Both the position numbers and the translations under genes were made by a program. 64,000 nt of DNA from Branchiostoma belcheri. Its lineage: Eukaryota > Chordata > Leptocardii > Amphioxiformes > Branchiostomatidae. The stretch covers positions 775,790 through 839,789 of the forward strand of contig NW_017804265.1 in assembly GCF_001625305.1 (NCBI RefSeq). The letters run 5' to 3'. Below are positions 10,301-24,000 of this stretch, piece after piece (the stretch's first letter is position 1; every line of letters starts with the position of its first letter). The notes under the pieces are model-generated. The model had not been told where the DNA came from and did no database searches. It was given only the letters and a program-made list of their open reading frames with translations.

Positions 10301-13300
10301 TCGGGACTACGTCATGCTCGGCCGCCATGATGTTTTCGAACCACTCTTCGAACGTGACGTCACTGTCGCTGTCTGGAGGACGCGCCATGATTGGCTCGTT
10401 GGTTTGGCGTTCGGTCCCGTGACCACGGAGGATGACGTCTCCTTCTACTATGTTGGATTTAGCTGTGGGAAGACATGTTTAACATGTTTTACATATGTGA
10501 ACTGTCACTTTCTTGATGCGAAGGAAATAGTGGTGTCAAGAATTCCAGTCAACCTCGCGTGCAGTGAAGAGACTCACGTCGTGTAAATCTTTACCTCAGG
10601 TACCCAAAGAATTCTAGTAGCTCGAAATTCAAAAGGAAGAGAGCATTTAGCAGAATCCTTACAGAGAATGGCTTCTTGCAATGCTGCCCTGCTATTGGTC
10701 CTTCCTGACCACGTGAGTAGCAGGCCATCCCGTCGTGCAACGGGAAAGAAGAACAACGGGTTAAGGCCGGTCACGTTGTTTTTGGCGGCTTCTTTCAAGT
10801 CCTCTCTTTGCTGTGAACACACGAATTTGTAGCTTTCAGACTTTCGGAAAGTGCCGGGTTTCTGTTAATGTATTGGACATATATAATATCTTAACATAGG
10901 TGATTACATAATTGAACTACATAGGAGAATGGATTATTACTCTATGATTGTATTATGTAACTTACTATGGTATTACACAGTGTTTCATGTTTCATACCAT
11001 GATTACATAGTACATATCCCTGGCGACAGCTTCGGAAAAAATGGTACGTTACGTTACGTTACGTTACCAGTATATCACCTGTTTGGGAAGGTCGTAGTAT
11101 ATCCGTGACGGAGAGACGGCTTTACGAAGGCGGACCAGGTCGTACAGTCTGTGTGCGTCGCCTGTCATAGTCGACGTCCACAGCGTAAGGGAATACCTAC
11201 AAAATGATTAAGCTTCCGGTTAAGTTCTAAAACTCGTTGCCATGGTGTGAAAATTATGCGCTACAAACTGGAACAGATTTGAGTACATTTCCCTCGAGCA
11301 TACGGGTATGCGATCGCCCTACTCGCGTTTTTTTTTTGCGATTTGTAATAGCTATGCCAGCCATTATCCAATCAGTTGCGAAGCCTTCCTGATTTTAGTT
11401 GGAAAGATACCGGCCAATCACGTTGCTTCTTGACCGTAGGCGGCGACGTGATTGGCTGGGGTCGGCAGACCAATCAGAGTTGACGCAGCGGATCGCAAGC
11501 CGGTAGGCCATTGCTGTTGGTTGATTGGCATAGGTGGAAGGTCTGGTCAAACCGCCAGGGCATATCAGGACGAGTCAGATGTTCAAGATTCTCACGTCAT
11601 GGTGCCTTTAAAACCCCTATGCGAACCTTAGACTAGACATGTGTTGAATTAAATTCAGTGTTGACTTTACCTGTCTGACTGGTCCAGTAGCCATTGCAAG
11701 TTTTCCAGCGACTGTCCAACCAGGGAGAACCTGACGGGAAACGTCACCGGCTGACGTAGGTCCTTAGTAACGGCGTGCATCGCTTCAACCATCTCTCTCG
11801 TGTAACCCTCGTTGTCTCCATCGTGGTAGAAGCCTGGTGGAGAGGAAAAGAATCCATGCTTAGGCATGCAAAAAGGTTCATATTGGGGGTCTATATTGGC
11901 CACCCGAAGCATAATGTGTGGCGTAAATACTGCCTGGCCTGATCCTGTCTTGCCAATATGATACTGTATTACACCTACCCAAAGATCTGCTCGAAGATCA
12001 TTTTGAAACTCCCCTGGCCAATTATTCTCATTATCTGGCTAAATTTTACTGCTTTTACTGTTTTTAAGATTTACTGTTTTTAAGCCGCGTAGCTTGTCTG
12101 GTGGAGACTAGGTATGACTCTTACCGGTTGTCCAGCCAAGAGACAGGGTGCAGTTGGGAAAGAGTTGGTTGACGGTTGAGAGGAACTCTGACGCAGGGAT
12201 GTGCACTTCTTTTTGTCCGGCGTTCGGGCCCGGTGCAATGTCAGCGTTAATCCACAGGGGGCGCTTCATATGATGTTTGTGGCTCTGTAACATTCTAACA
12301 AAACATAAGGAATACACGTCACGTCAATTAATGATAGCATTAGCATTAGAAAGACATTCATTGTATGTACATTTTTGCCCTACTGGGCTAAGCAAGTACT
12401 TTCAACTTTCTTTCCTTTTTGGTACATTTTGAAACTTGAAACTTTATTCATCAAAACAACATTGCAGGCTGAAACAGCCTGAATTGTGTTGCAAGTCACA
12501 TGTAATTCCATATTAATAATAACAATTGTAACATTTTAGCGTTAAAAAGATTTAGTGTTAAAAGAAATATCCGATAATGACGTATTGTATAAAATATCGA
12601 TAACACATTAAAATATAGACAATAATTGAGTGGAACAACTTAAGAATACAAATACAAGGAGGCAATAAAATTTTTTATAAAAGTCTATAGTGTCCTTCAG
12701 ATTTTAAAAAGTCTATAGTGTCCCTCACTGCTGCAAGATGTTGAGTGATCTGGGGATAAATGATTGTCTATGTCTCTCTGTACGGCTAAGTGGTATCTTT
12801 TAGCTGGAAGTCTGACGGCGTAGTTGGTAGGTTGTCCATCTACCCGGCTCAAGGAACTGCTGGCAAGGGTGAGAGTCATCCGCCATCACCCTCCTGAGTT
12901 CACGTACGGATGCCTCACGTCTCCGCTCCTCCAGGGTCGGCAGTTGACCGGAAGGAATTCCAATGATTCTGCAGCAGATTTTCTGTACTTTCTCGAGCTC
13001 GTCAGCCAACCCGCGAGGTAACCCTCCCCACACTGGTGATCCGTATTCCAGCACTGGTCTGACAAATGTCTTGTAAATTTGTAACAGAACGTCTACTGGA
13101 AGCCCCGCTCGTTTGGACAGTCGCAAGTAGTGAAGGCGAGGTCGGACCTTGGACAACATGTATTCAACGTGTGCACCCCACGACAGGTCGTTACTGACGA
13201 TCACCCCTAGAAGTTTGAATGCAGGAACTCTCTCTATAGTCTCTCCGTTGAGCGTGAGTGGAGGGGGAATCACAGACTCCCTACGACAGCTAATAACCAT

Positions 13301-16064
13301 GTCTTTGGTTTTTCCTACGTTTGCTGCCATACTGTAGGACTTAGCCCAAGTGTCGACTTCATTTATGGCTACTTGCATTTGACCTGGTAGTGATCCCATA
13401 AGAACCATACAGTTACATGTAGGTAACTGTATGGTTAAAGTTCCTTATGGTTGTAAGGAATATAAATTTGTCTATACTATATTGATTTATTTATTCTTTG
13501 CTACAGGCCAAAGGCTCATATAAAGCAGGGACAATAACAAAAGTGCAAATACACAAATTACATACAGATGTTTAAAAAGTGCGGCCAGTACATGCTTCGT
13601 CTAAACACATCGGAATGATAAAGTGTGTACACAATGCTGTTTCATACATATACATATCATTTATCTACTCTTACCTTAAGGCTGGGGCTACCGCTTCTAG
13701 TGACTTAAAGTCTAGTTTGATGCCCTTGTCTGTCCTCAGCGCGGCTTCCAGCCATTCTTCAACAGTGACGTCACTGTCTGTCAGGGGTGGGTGGGCTGCC
13801 ACTGGAACATCCGACTGCGCATGCGTACCGTAGCCTCGGAGGGTTACGTCAACCTCAAGCATCATTACGTCGCCTGTGAATGTACAATTTTTTTTCATTA
13901 TTTGGTGGACATAATATAATGAATAAAATAACAATGATAACAAGGTCAGTCACCAGGAGGCCCATATTTAACCTTGACCTTTGTCTTCCTACCACTTATC
14001 TACATATCAAATATCATCACACTCCATAAAGGCGTACGCGTTCCGAAGTTATGCTGACTACAAATGTGCGGAAACACAGACACACACACAGACACACCAA
14101 AAGCAATACGTACTTCCATTTTTCATGGAGGTAATAATACGAAACCGGTGATTAAATTCCTCTGTAAAATTGATGTTTGTGTGAAGTCTTTTTTGTGAAT
14201 TGTTTTTAGTGTGAATTTCTCCGCCCAAATCAACATTTTGTTCCTTCCAATGCAACTTGACCTTAAGGTCATTCTGCGGTAACCATGGCCACCTTTCTAT
14301 CTTTTTCATTCAGGATCAGATCTAGAGATTGAATGCTAAATTATGAATCCTATATACAGCGTTTATCGCACATGCCTATCGTTAACTTTGTTTTGAATTA
14401 ATAAAGAGAACTGAGCTTCCGTATGTCTTTATAACCTACCAGCTAATGCTTCAGTCAACATGACCTTGCTGTTGACCCCATGGGACCACGTGACCTCCAA
14501 AGCGTCATGGTTCTCGACACCGTAGTAGACCAGCGGGCTCACATCCGGGGAATATATAACTATAAAAAAAATTATCAGTTAAATATCGGACAATTATATG
14601 GTTTGTTAGGAGAATGATCGCTTCGGTACTTATCTGACTTAAATTTAAATCTGTGGTGAAAATTCTTTTTCTCTTACTTAAAGCACTAAAAATTCCCAAT
14701 CATTCTATCATACAAACGATGCAAAGAACTCACGTTCAACGCCATTGTGCTTACTTGTTACATGTGTTATAAATCACAATATAAATAGACTGAACACATA
14801 GCCCCACCCACCTCTGTCAGAACTTAGAAACGCAACAATCAAGACATAAAAGAATGAAATATTCGACGGACATGCAGGCACTCTCTCATTGGTCGAACGT
14901 CTAATTGTCACTCTCTCATTGGTTAGAATTAGGATGGGCTGTCAAGTTTAAACGCCCTGTTAAGGTCACACGACAGACACTGACATCTGCATACATGTAT
15001 ACGATGTGATCCATTAAGCTTGTTTCTTCTTACGCAGAGCACACGTATAAGTGGTTACTGATTACCTTACAAAGTAAAAGATCTACAAACACGTGCCACT
15101 GTTAGCAATCCCTATTCGTTGGTTAGTTAATATTTACCCAGTGTAGGTTTTAAAGGACGTAACGCCAGATATGTTCAGATTTCCAACATCGTTGGAACTT
15201 ATCAAAACTTATCAGGATGCTCCGAAGAAAATGATTTTGCGTCTATCTTCGAGGGTCCATCTCAAAACGTCAGATTGAACACTTCCTTAGGCTATGCCTA
15301 GATTTAAAGCACCGTCCTACAGTATACAAGTCAGTTTTAATACATACATTAGTAGTCCACATAATTTATAGAGCTTCTACTTGGATACAGCGCATAGTCT
15401 TGAAAGTTTCTTTAGTGTTGCTGGAATTTTGGGAGAACACAGAACATCTGAATATGGCAAGATCATTTCTTACGCATTCACGGAGTTACATTTATCTAAC
15501 GTTTAAAACAATGGCATTAAAATGTTCCCATTATTGGTATCGTATATACCCCCTCCCCAACCCACTAACCCACATTACTGTGTACTTGTATTAGTATAAG
15601 CCATAGTTTATCATCAGTGTGTCATAGAGTAGTAAGGTGATATACATGTAAGACCATCTACTAGACAAGTATATTTTAGAATATGTGGCCCACATTTTGC
15701 CTAGAAAACTATTCAACGTTTTGATATTTTGCCTAGAAGACTAACAACGTCTTCACCAACATTAACGGGGATATACGTATAAGACCATTTTCTAGTATAT
15801 CTTAGAATGATATGTGGACCACATCTTGCCTAGAAAACTACAGTCTTAACCAGCGTCTTGGCCTAAATTAAGGACCTCACCTTTTGGCACACCTGTCGGA
15901 ACGTCGTCAGGTAGAACCAGGGGCGCCGCCGGTAACAGGAACAGCGTCACGATCACGGCCAACCCGACCACCAGGAAAATAAAAGCGAGCACTCCAACCC
16001 AGCAGAAATCGTTTCTCCGTTTTGGGATGGTTTCGGCCTTAAACCCATCCTTGTCGTACTCCAT
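7317..16064 (-). CDS. FAM151/menorin-family type II membrane protein, three tandem domains
   Basis: Thirteen exons join in frame to 836 residues: 15881-16064, 14440-14559, 13675-13873, 12125-12294, 11671-11833, 11079-11196, 10663-10810, 10266-10462, 9460-10036, 8926-9110, 8365-8488, 8073-8191, 7317-7523. Exon 1 gives a short cytoplasmic start and a signal anchor (about residues 22-51, WVGVLAFIFLVVGL). Three DUF2181/menorin units follow (about 62-318, 319-590, 590-836). Landmarks of unit 1 are WSHGVNS, LEVDV, AHPP, KLDFKS, PLWINADI, GWTT and VYYD-like YYDL. Vertebrate FAM151A has two units and FAM151B one. The fold resembles glycerophosphodiester phosphodiesterases, but no activity is assigned here. 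Unit 2 has lost the HG of HGVN (WSGRTN) and the H of HPP (ARPP); unit 3 keeps WAHGVND. Large introns hold a LINE fragment and other repeats. Confidence 0.85.
10076..10185. repeat. dispersed repeat, copy also at 63757-63900
   Basis: The core acgtcgatgaatgttagacatccagg recurs with few changes at about 63759 (acgtcgatgaaggttagaca...). Both continue with similar sequence (actcaagtaactgg against actcaagcaactgg). There is no coding content. It lies in the intron between exons 8 and 9 of the FAM151-like gene. Confidence 0.6.
12680..13440 (-). pseudogene. 5'-truncated CR1/L2-like LINE reverse transcriptase fragment
   Basis: The minus strand encodes about 200 residues typical of the RT C-terminal region: KTKDMVIS, FKLLGVIVSNDLSW, RLHYLRLSKRAG, IYKTFVRPVLEYGSPVW and LEKVQKICCRIIG. 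The frame breaks near 12820 and continues in another register. The 5' edge coincides with a small inverted repeat at 13402-13436 (aaccatacagttac). It lies in an intron of the FAM151-like gene, same strand, and is clearly dead. Confidence 0.85.
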
Positions 16065-18008
16065 GGTTAGGTTAGCCTGGTAACCAGATCGCCGTGAGCT
16101 CAGAGACTATCTCTTCGGCGCTGAGAGCGTTTCGAGCCGCCAAACCAGGTCCCAAGCGCCGGGGAGGGTTTAGGCTTTCTTCGCTCACAACGAAGGACTT
16201 CACTCAGAAGGCGACTGAGGTTGTGTGGAAGTGTTCACCTTTAGGTCAGCACCCGTACGGAGGTTAGAAGTTGTTTGCTTTATGCCACATTAGCGAGTTG
16301 AGTAACTCATTAATGTAGCACGTACGTAGCGTCATAACGAACTTTGCTCGTACAGTTATTGACCTCAGAGGGGGCCTGCATGCCCTTTTCTGAGCGTAGA
16401 CGGACCGCTCTAATTCAAGTACTAGAGTAATCGGCGCATTTTGCGTAGAGCGTAATTCGCGCTTTAATTCTACGTAATGCGTTGTAACTATCGCTGGAAA
16501 AATACTAGTAGTAGAAATTGGCCGAAATAAAAAAGGGATAGTATACCAGAGAAGATCCCGGCCACAGAAGATCCAATTCGCGACCCATAGACAGAGTTTA
16601 ATTTCAAATTGTTTCTTTCCTCACCCTTATTTATCAGTTTGAAGGATGTATACAATAGAAATATATGAATACAGAATTAAACTTTGAACACACCTGAAAT
16701 GTACAATGTATCTTCAACGTACACATTAAACGTCTTTCCTATCAAATCATAAAAAAAAAATATTTGTTGACTATTTTGTTTGACGTAATCCATGGTTAAG
16801 ACAGCATAGTCATAATCCCTTGTTCTTGAAATATTTCAGCAACTTAACTGTTATGTGCTTTATACAATAAAGACTTTTATAAAATTATTTACAGACAATC
16901 TATACATTAATAATAATTCAAGTCAAATTCTTAAAAATATACAGCAACTATATTTCAATCATAATATGAAGTTCAATTTTTTTACCTTGCATAGTTTCAC
17001 TTGGCTTTGCATAGTAGCTCACTTTGTTACTCTTTTTTTTTTATCTATGCAATGTCAGACTCAGCTTAGCAGCTGTCACAAGGGCGCTGTCCAATACCAC
17101 TGAGGTGACGGTTTACACTGCTCTTAAATTTGTGTCTGTCCTTTAGAGCTACAATGTCCTGTGGGAGGGAGTTCCAGAGCTGTACTGTGGCTGGTAGGAA
17201 TGTTCTTCTGTGTGATGTTGTGGATGACTTAACAGGTTCCAGAGCGTTGCTGTGTTGCGATCTTGACAGGCGGGTTTCACGGCGGTGTACGTATGGGTTC
17301 GGGAGTAAGCTGATAAGTGGTGCTGGGGCATCCTGGTTGTACATGCGGTGCAGGAGAGTGAGGGCCCCAACCTGCCGGCGCTGTTTCAAGGGCTGAATCT
17401 GGTTTCTGTCCTGGTTTCTTAAATCAGCATTCAAGTGTTCAAACACCAGCCCGTATTTACAAGCTTTAAGTGTGGTGGTTACTTGAATAATTGCTAATAA
17501 AAGTAATGATAAAAGTGTGACTTTCCTGATATGCATTGTATACACCCCCCCCCCCCAAGATTTTAGACCCCAATGTACATGTGACACAGAAGCAAGATTG
17601 CCAAGTACTACAGAGAAATTTGGAGAATAACAACATTTTACAGATCTGAATAAGTGTTCAAAGCAGACCTGGAATAAAGCTTAGAGATTGTCAGGTAGAT
17701 GCCAAACCTGCCTAAGAAGGCCATCCAGGGGACCAAGGTAAAGTGGTCTTCTTAGACAAGTGGTCTTCTTGTCAGGTCCTTCCTGCGCCTATGGACAAAA
17801 AAGAAACATTTAGGTGGTGATGCTTGGTTAGGTTTCACTGTATTTTAAATAAAGCTTTCAGATTTATACATGTATAACATATAAAGCAACTCTAACTTCT
17901 ATATAACTTCTATATAACACTTGAAGCTAGCAAAGCAACTCTAACTTTGGAAGTTAGAAGTTTATATAACATTTGAAGTCAGCAACTCTAAATTCAACCT
18001 ACAATTGA
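16065..18008. other. intergenic region with repeat debris
   Basis: Between the FAM151-like gene start and the 3' end of the Ig/death receptor. At 16066-16090 there is a MITE end (ttagcctggtaaccag). From about 16369 a sequence starting gcctgcatgcccttttc with cgtaattcg repeats is related to the TIR element at 18670-18881. A LINE fragment occupies 17066-17440. The rest is AT-rich with no gene seen. Confidence 0.5.
17066..17440 (-). mobile_element. non-LTR LINE 3' ORF fragment
   Basis: The minus strand reads as an RT C-terminal tail: RRQVGALTLLHRMY, ETRLSRSQHSNAL, RRTFLPATVQLWNSLP, and FKSSVNRHL before the stop. The family differs from the copies at 12680-13440 and 4219-4411. It is 5' truncated. 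Confidence 0.75.
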
Positions 18009-21000
18009 TTATTTCTGCAGAAGGTCCACTAGGTCTGCCCTCCCCATGTCTTGTAGGATGGTCCTGAGGTTGTGTACGGTACAGGGGTTGGTTCTGTCTT
18101 GTCGCGATGTTCGCTGCCAGTGACGCAACACAATCTCTGCCGCCAGGAGGTTGTGTTGGGTACTGCAGTTGTCGATCAGTAGTATGTCTCCATTCGTTAG
18201 TCCTGAGGAGAAGAAAATATGAGACAAGAAAATTACTTTTGATATACTGTAGCTACTATTAACAGTAAATACTACTACACAACTATACTACTGCTATAAC
18301 TACAAAAAAATGTTAAAACTTTCATTGCATGAGTAAAGAGACTCTTTCTACACAGCTAAGTCTTTTATTCAGCCGACGTTTTGGTGACTGTCTGTCACCT
18401 TCCTCAGGGCAAATCTGACTGGTTCACATTGCATTTCAGCACTAGGTGTCCTTCTATAGATGCAGTCAGAATCACCTTGAGGAAGGTCAGACAGACGGTC
18501 ACCAAAACGTTGGCTGAATAAAAGGCTTGGCTGTGTAGAAGGAGTCTCTTTACTCATTGACTTACCAACATGATGAAACTATTCACGGATTTCCTTGCAT
18601 GCGCGCTTCAAATCTAAATCTGTTCCAATATAACCGGTGGTGACGTCACAGGTCCAGTCGCAGCTTTAAGAGGGCCTGCAAGCCCTTTTTCGTAAGGCGT
18701 AATCAGGCCGTTTTAGACTTCGTAATTCGTAGGGAGCCTCCGCAAAAATCAACGTAATTCGTAATAGGACATTAGCCGCAAATCGTAAAGTCGTAATCAG
18801 CTCTGAGACTTTAACGTAATTCGTAATTGGCGGCGAAAATTTTGCGTAATTTGTAATCACTACCCCCCATTGCAGGCCCTCCTTTAAGGGAGCAGTGAAA
18901 AATTCATGATTAGAAGTATTTAGAGAAAATAATGTATCTCACCAAGCCTGTCTGCCAGGATTTTCCAGTTGTTCTGTGTGTTGTACAGCTGCAAACACAG
19001 CTCAGTAAACTTGTGGTATGGGATGTCCAAGTGTCCCTCATCGACAAGGACTTTCCTGATCATCTGGTCAATTGTGGTAGCCACCTGTCAGTAAGCAAGA
19101 CATATATTAGGTAAAGTTAGCAGTCACTTTGTAACCTCTACCAAGGTTTGGGAAGTAGCTGAAAAGAGTAGAAATTGGCCAGATAGTATGCCAGGGGAGT
19201 CGGTTCACTAGAGAGTACAGTTTGCAAACATTCTCCTAGGAGACTAACTCCTGGGTCTACACTGTACTCTGAATATATCCCGGTTGAGGCTAGTCATTTT
19301 TAACTGTGTCTGAATTTCTTCTCTATGGTATACTGGTAAGTGCAAAAAACTGTGTCTGACAAAAAAAAGCAAAATCATAATGGCATCAACTTAGTAAACT
19401 AGTTAGTGAAATCAATTAATTGAACAAAAAACTTTGATTCACGTACCTCGTTACCACCCAGGCTTAGCTCTCGTACATCTGAAGCGCTGACTCTAGATCT
19501 AGATTTCTGTCCCTCTTGGTTGGAGACCTGTCCACCCCTGCTGTTCTCCTCCATGGTATCTTCCATCCTCGTCTCCAAACTTGTACAGGACCCACTTTTT
19601 GGCTGAGTGCTTTTACTGCTAGATGTCGCCTTTTTTGGTCGATGCTGTGGTTTTTTGTTTTGCCCGTTGGAAGACAGCTTTGTCAGATTCGTTGGAATGT
19701 TGTTTTGCGTGGTTTCAGATCCGGTGCTGTAGCTTATCATGTCTTGGAGCGAGGGGCACCTCCTGGAGTTGGGTTGGTCGGAGCAGAGACTATGAGGCAC
19801 GGTGGGGGTCGACTCGTCCAAACTCACGGACCTACTGGCATCCGAGAATGTCTGTCGGGTGTTTGTAGGGGATTGTTGCTCAGTAGATCTCTCGACGGGT
19901 CTTGTAGAAGACGCAGCTTTTGGATCTGTGTTGTCATCTGAAGCCTGCGGACCAGCTGCCCCATTGTTCAATGATGCTACCTAGAAGACAGACAAAAAAT
20001 GTCCAGACTATGCATGATAGAAACTGGTGGACGTACCAATTACTAATTCCCTAATACCAGCCCAGAAAAGAACAAGACAAGTTTTCAAGTACCAGAGTTA
20101 TCAACCAAGGATTGAGGTGTTCAAAAACTCATTTCTTTCCTAGAACTATCGCAGAGTGGAACTCGCTGTCACCAAGTACAGTAGGGGCATTATCATTAGA
20201 CATAATGTTCAAGGGTTAGGTGTAACAAGTGTTTGGTGTAACGTAGCCAGCTGCCGCCACGCCACGTGCCTGTGAAGCTGGTGTGTTGCACCAAATGACT
20301 TGTTACACCTAACCCTTGAACATTGTTGTGGATACAGATACCTCGTTGAGATGGATACTTTGGTCAGGAAGACAGTTCGCAGGTGTAGGGGTCGATAGCA
20401 ATACGTCCTCAACTTCATCAAGATGACCAGGTGGAGAAGGATGGTCGCTTGTATCAAGGGTTGGCCTTTTCTTGGGCAGCAGGGGCCGTCTGGAGTTGAT
20501 GGTGTTCTGTTCCTCCTCGTAAGAGCTACGGAGGGAGGAGACTTGGATGGGAAGGGACAGCTGATGGGGGTCGATCGGTGCTCTTGTACCTGAAGAAGAA
20601 GAAAAAATGGATCATAGCATACTGTAATTCCTGATTTTTTTCGTGGAAGTTTTTATATTCACATTTTTCGTGGTCACTTCTGTAATCGAAGCACTTGTAC
20701 CTGAACAAAATACTAGTAGGAGGATTGATCATACATATGAATCGGTCCCTCTTGACACACCACTTTAAAGTTACAAGCCATTGGCGACATGTTGACAGTG
20801 AGTTATAATACTTGAAATGGCACGCAAAACATATGACATTATAGTGTTCTCATTTTGGCCAATTTATTATATAGAAACAAGCAGTGTTCATCTTTAGATA
20901 ATGTAGATTCTGACTAGGGATTTGGAAATTCAATAAAATATTTCAAGTTTTGAAGTCTTAGTCAGCACAGGTAGACAGGCAAGGTGGCCTGGCTGGTAAG

Positions 21001-24000
21001 GCACCCAGGCCTTTCCATAAACCCTAAGTTTTGATGAACATACAGATTGGACCAAGATACAAGTCATAGAGAGTCGAGCAAAATTACAGTCAATCACAGA
21101 ATAGTTTAAGAAAGGCGATTTGGTTAGAGTGTCAGTGTTTTGAAGAAGTGTAAAATAATACATGTAGAGTCTCAGAAAAACTGTTGTCTTCTGCTCAGTT
21201 GGCAAAGACACTTTCAATGACTTTCCACCTACCTGTATCAAATTCATTGACGTGATGTAAAATCATCTACAAAAAAACAAGTGTGCATAAAATATTAATG
21301 TTAACTGTTATCAACTTTTAATTTTTTTTGTAATTGTGAATATGAGTTGAAAGTTTAAGAGCTTTAATTTGAACCAAGAGTGTGATTATTTTTTAGAAAA
21401 AATGTAGTGGCAACTTTTATTCAAAATAAAGCTATAAGAAATGTGCAAATTTTACAAAAAAAGTAAAACTATTTAGAAGTAATTTGACAAAGCACTTTAC
21501 AGGTTAATGCAATTAACATTGGATGTTAAAGTGAAGAACAGTACTGGACTTACTGGTTGTTGTTGTCCTGTACATGTATTTCCATTTACTGCATGTTCTG
21601 CAAGCACAAAATATGAACTTCAAGCTATATAATATATATATGTCAACAACTGTACCTATAACCTTACCAACAGGAATAAAAAGTTGGCATTAATAACTTT
21701 GCACTTTTTAGCAAAAACATTCCATGAAATTTCAGACTGTTGGTTGCTTAAGTGACAATCAGTAAAGCAGTATTAAGCACATACCTTCTGATGTTGGATT
21801 GGATTTCTTTCTCCTCTTCCAAAAGCAGCCTCCAATAATAGCTATCAGGACCAGAATCAGCACTCCAAACACACAAGCAATTATGCTTCCTGTTCCAAAA
21901 CCTTGTCCATCCCTGGGTAAGTTGGGTTGTTGTACTGTCTTCGCCCCTAGAGTCTGACTTGCGGGCATAACTGTTTTTGGTTTTGAAAACATCCCCGATG
22001 AAAAGGCCTCCACTGCTGAGGATGAAACCGGTGGAGCTGTGGTGGAGGCGAAGGCTGTCGTTATACGTGGTGTAGAAAAAGGTGTGGCCGTGGTGGTTGT
22101 CATGGTAGCTGAAATGTCAATCAAACTTCAATCACTCTTCATTTGTTTGGTTTGATATAGCTAGCTGCCACTACGCCGCATGCCTGCGAAGCTGTAATGT
22201 GTTCCACCAAAGCGCAGTTATATCAGCTATACGGATACAGTTACAGTCATTTACTAAACCAATACTTTGAACGCTAGAAATTGAAAGGTAACATTTGCAA
22301 AATCTAGTAACTCTGTTACTTACAGTCAGTTTGAAGCATAATGCTTTTCTGTCCTTGTCCAATACTCCCACTCACTTCACAGACATAACTTCCACCACTG
22401 TCTGGTCCAACAGTGAACGTAGCAATCAGATTTCCATGTGTGTTTTGGGTCCCAGGAATGGCTTGGCCATCGCGGGTCCAGGAAAAACTGTCAGGGCGGC
22501 CGCCATCCACAGAACAGGTAAGTGTTGCCTGCTGACCAATGGTTGCTGGGTTGGGTGAGGCTGTTACAGTGATAGCTGACATGAAGAACGCACAAAACAA
22601 ACATAACATGAGTAATTAAAAAAACAGATAACACAAAACTTCTCATGAAAGAATGAAATTACTAAGGTTAGATTCTTAAAATCATTCCCTAACATTGAAT
22701 TTGAAAATTGTTTGGTATGGCTATAGTATATGGTATGAAAGTAATTCAAGAATGAAAGATCAGTATGAAAGTGAAAGACAATAGAAAATCGGAATGAGGA
22801 AAAAAAGAAAGTAGTTTAGGGACAAAGACTATCAAACACATAACCACCAATACAGGAACCCCCATGCAAACCCTTTATTCAGACTGGACAGGTTTTTCTG
22901 CCCCCCCCCCAAGACAGTCCAGACTGGACAGGTTTTTCCACCAACCCTTCCAATGCAAAGGTAAAACCCCTGCTTACCAAAGACAGTTAAGCCCATTTCT
23001 TGTCCTTGTGAACCACCTGGTTGTCGAAACTGGAAGTAGCCGTCTGTCACAGAGTCACCTGGTCTCGTGTTCCTGATTTGGACAGCATTGGGCAGCCCTG
23101 GCCGCTGACCAGGGCCTCCTGCATGTATCAGGGACATCCTACCTTCAAACTGGGGTATTAGTATCCCTGCTGTCCACAGCAAAGTTCCTGGTTAATCAAG
23201 GAAAAGGGTGTAACACAATAAGTCATAATGTCCTTGATGACCCTGACTAAATTCAAATGGAACGATCATCAGGAAACTGAGTTCAATTTCAAATTTCATT
23301 GATGACATGAAGTGCAATCAGTATTTGGATAAGAAAACTGTAGCCTGGGTGCCATCCAATTTGTAACGGCAAACCTGAAACGTTTTTTTGGGGGTTGCCG
23401 TTTAACAAATCAGATGAGTGGGGCTAAGAAAACTGGTCCTTATTGGACTACAATTTAAGGCTAACTGCAATATACTGTGAAATATACTGTACAATTCAGC
23501 TACACACTACTTAACATTAGATTTAGCAGGCGGACTAAATTATGCTAAATTTAAGACATCATTAGGCTATCTGTAGAATGCATCAATTGCTCAAGGTATA
23601 AATTACATGGCTACAATGTATACATGCAAGCCCCCTGTTCATTCCACAATAACATTACCTACTTGTTGTCCACTCGAGAACCCGTGTCACGTCCCCGCTT
23701 TCCCGAACGATGACAAGATACAAGTCCTTGCCGCTGTCAAACTGGGGAAAACTGCTGAGCGGCAGCAGTGCTGTTCCACCCTCGTAACCTTGGGATAATA
23801 TGTCAAGGTCAAAACAACCCTGTCTTACAGTAGTATTAGTCACAGACTTAGTCAAGCCTAATGTCACACAAAGGTGAAAGGTCAAAGCCAGTACCTTTTG
23901 ATGCACAGAAAGGTGGCAGGTCAAGGTCATAATTTTTAAATGAGAGGTCAAGGTCACTAGCCTTGTCACCAAAAAAAAGGTGAAAGGTCAAGCCCAGCAC

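Noticed and set aside
16855..17103. 82-codon plus-strand frame
   Set aside because: AT-rich, low complexity, no family match, partly over the LINE fragment.
20600..20715. Extra exon starting GTACAAGTGCTTCG in the Ig/death receptor
   Set aside because: The acceptor is plausible and it resembles the start of exon 9 (gtacaagagcaccg), but the frame closes without a convincing donor and the model is in frame without it.
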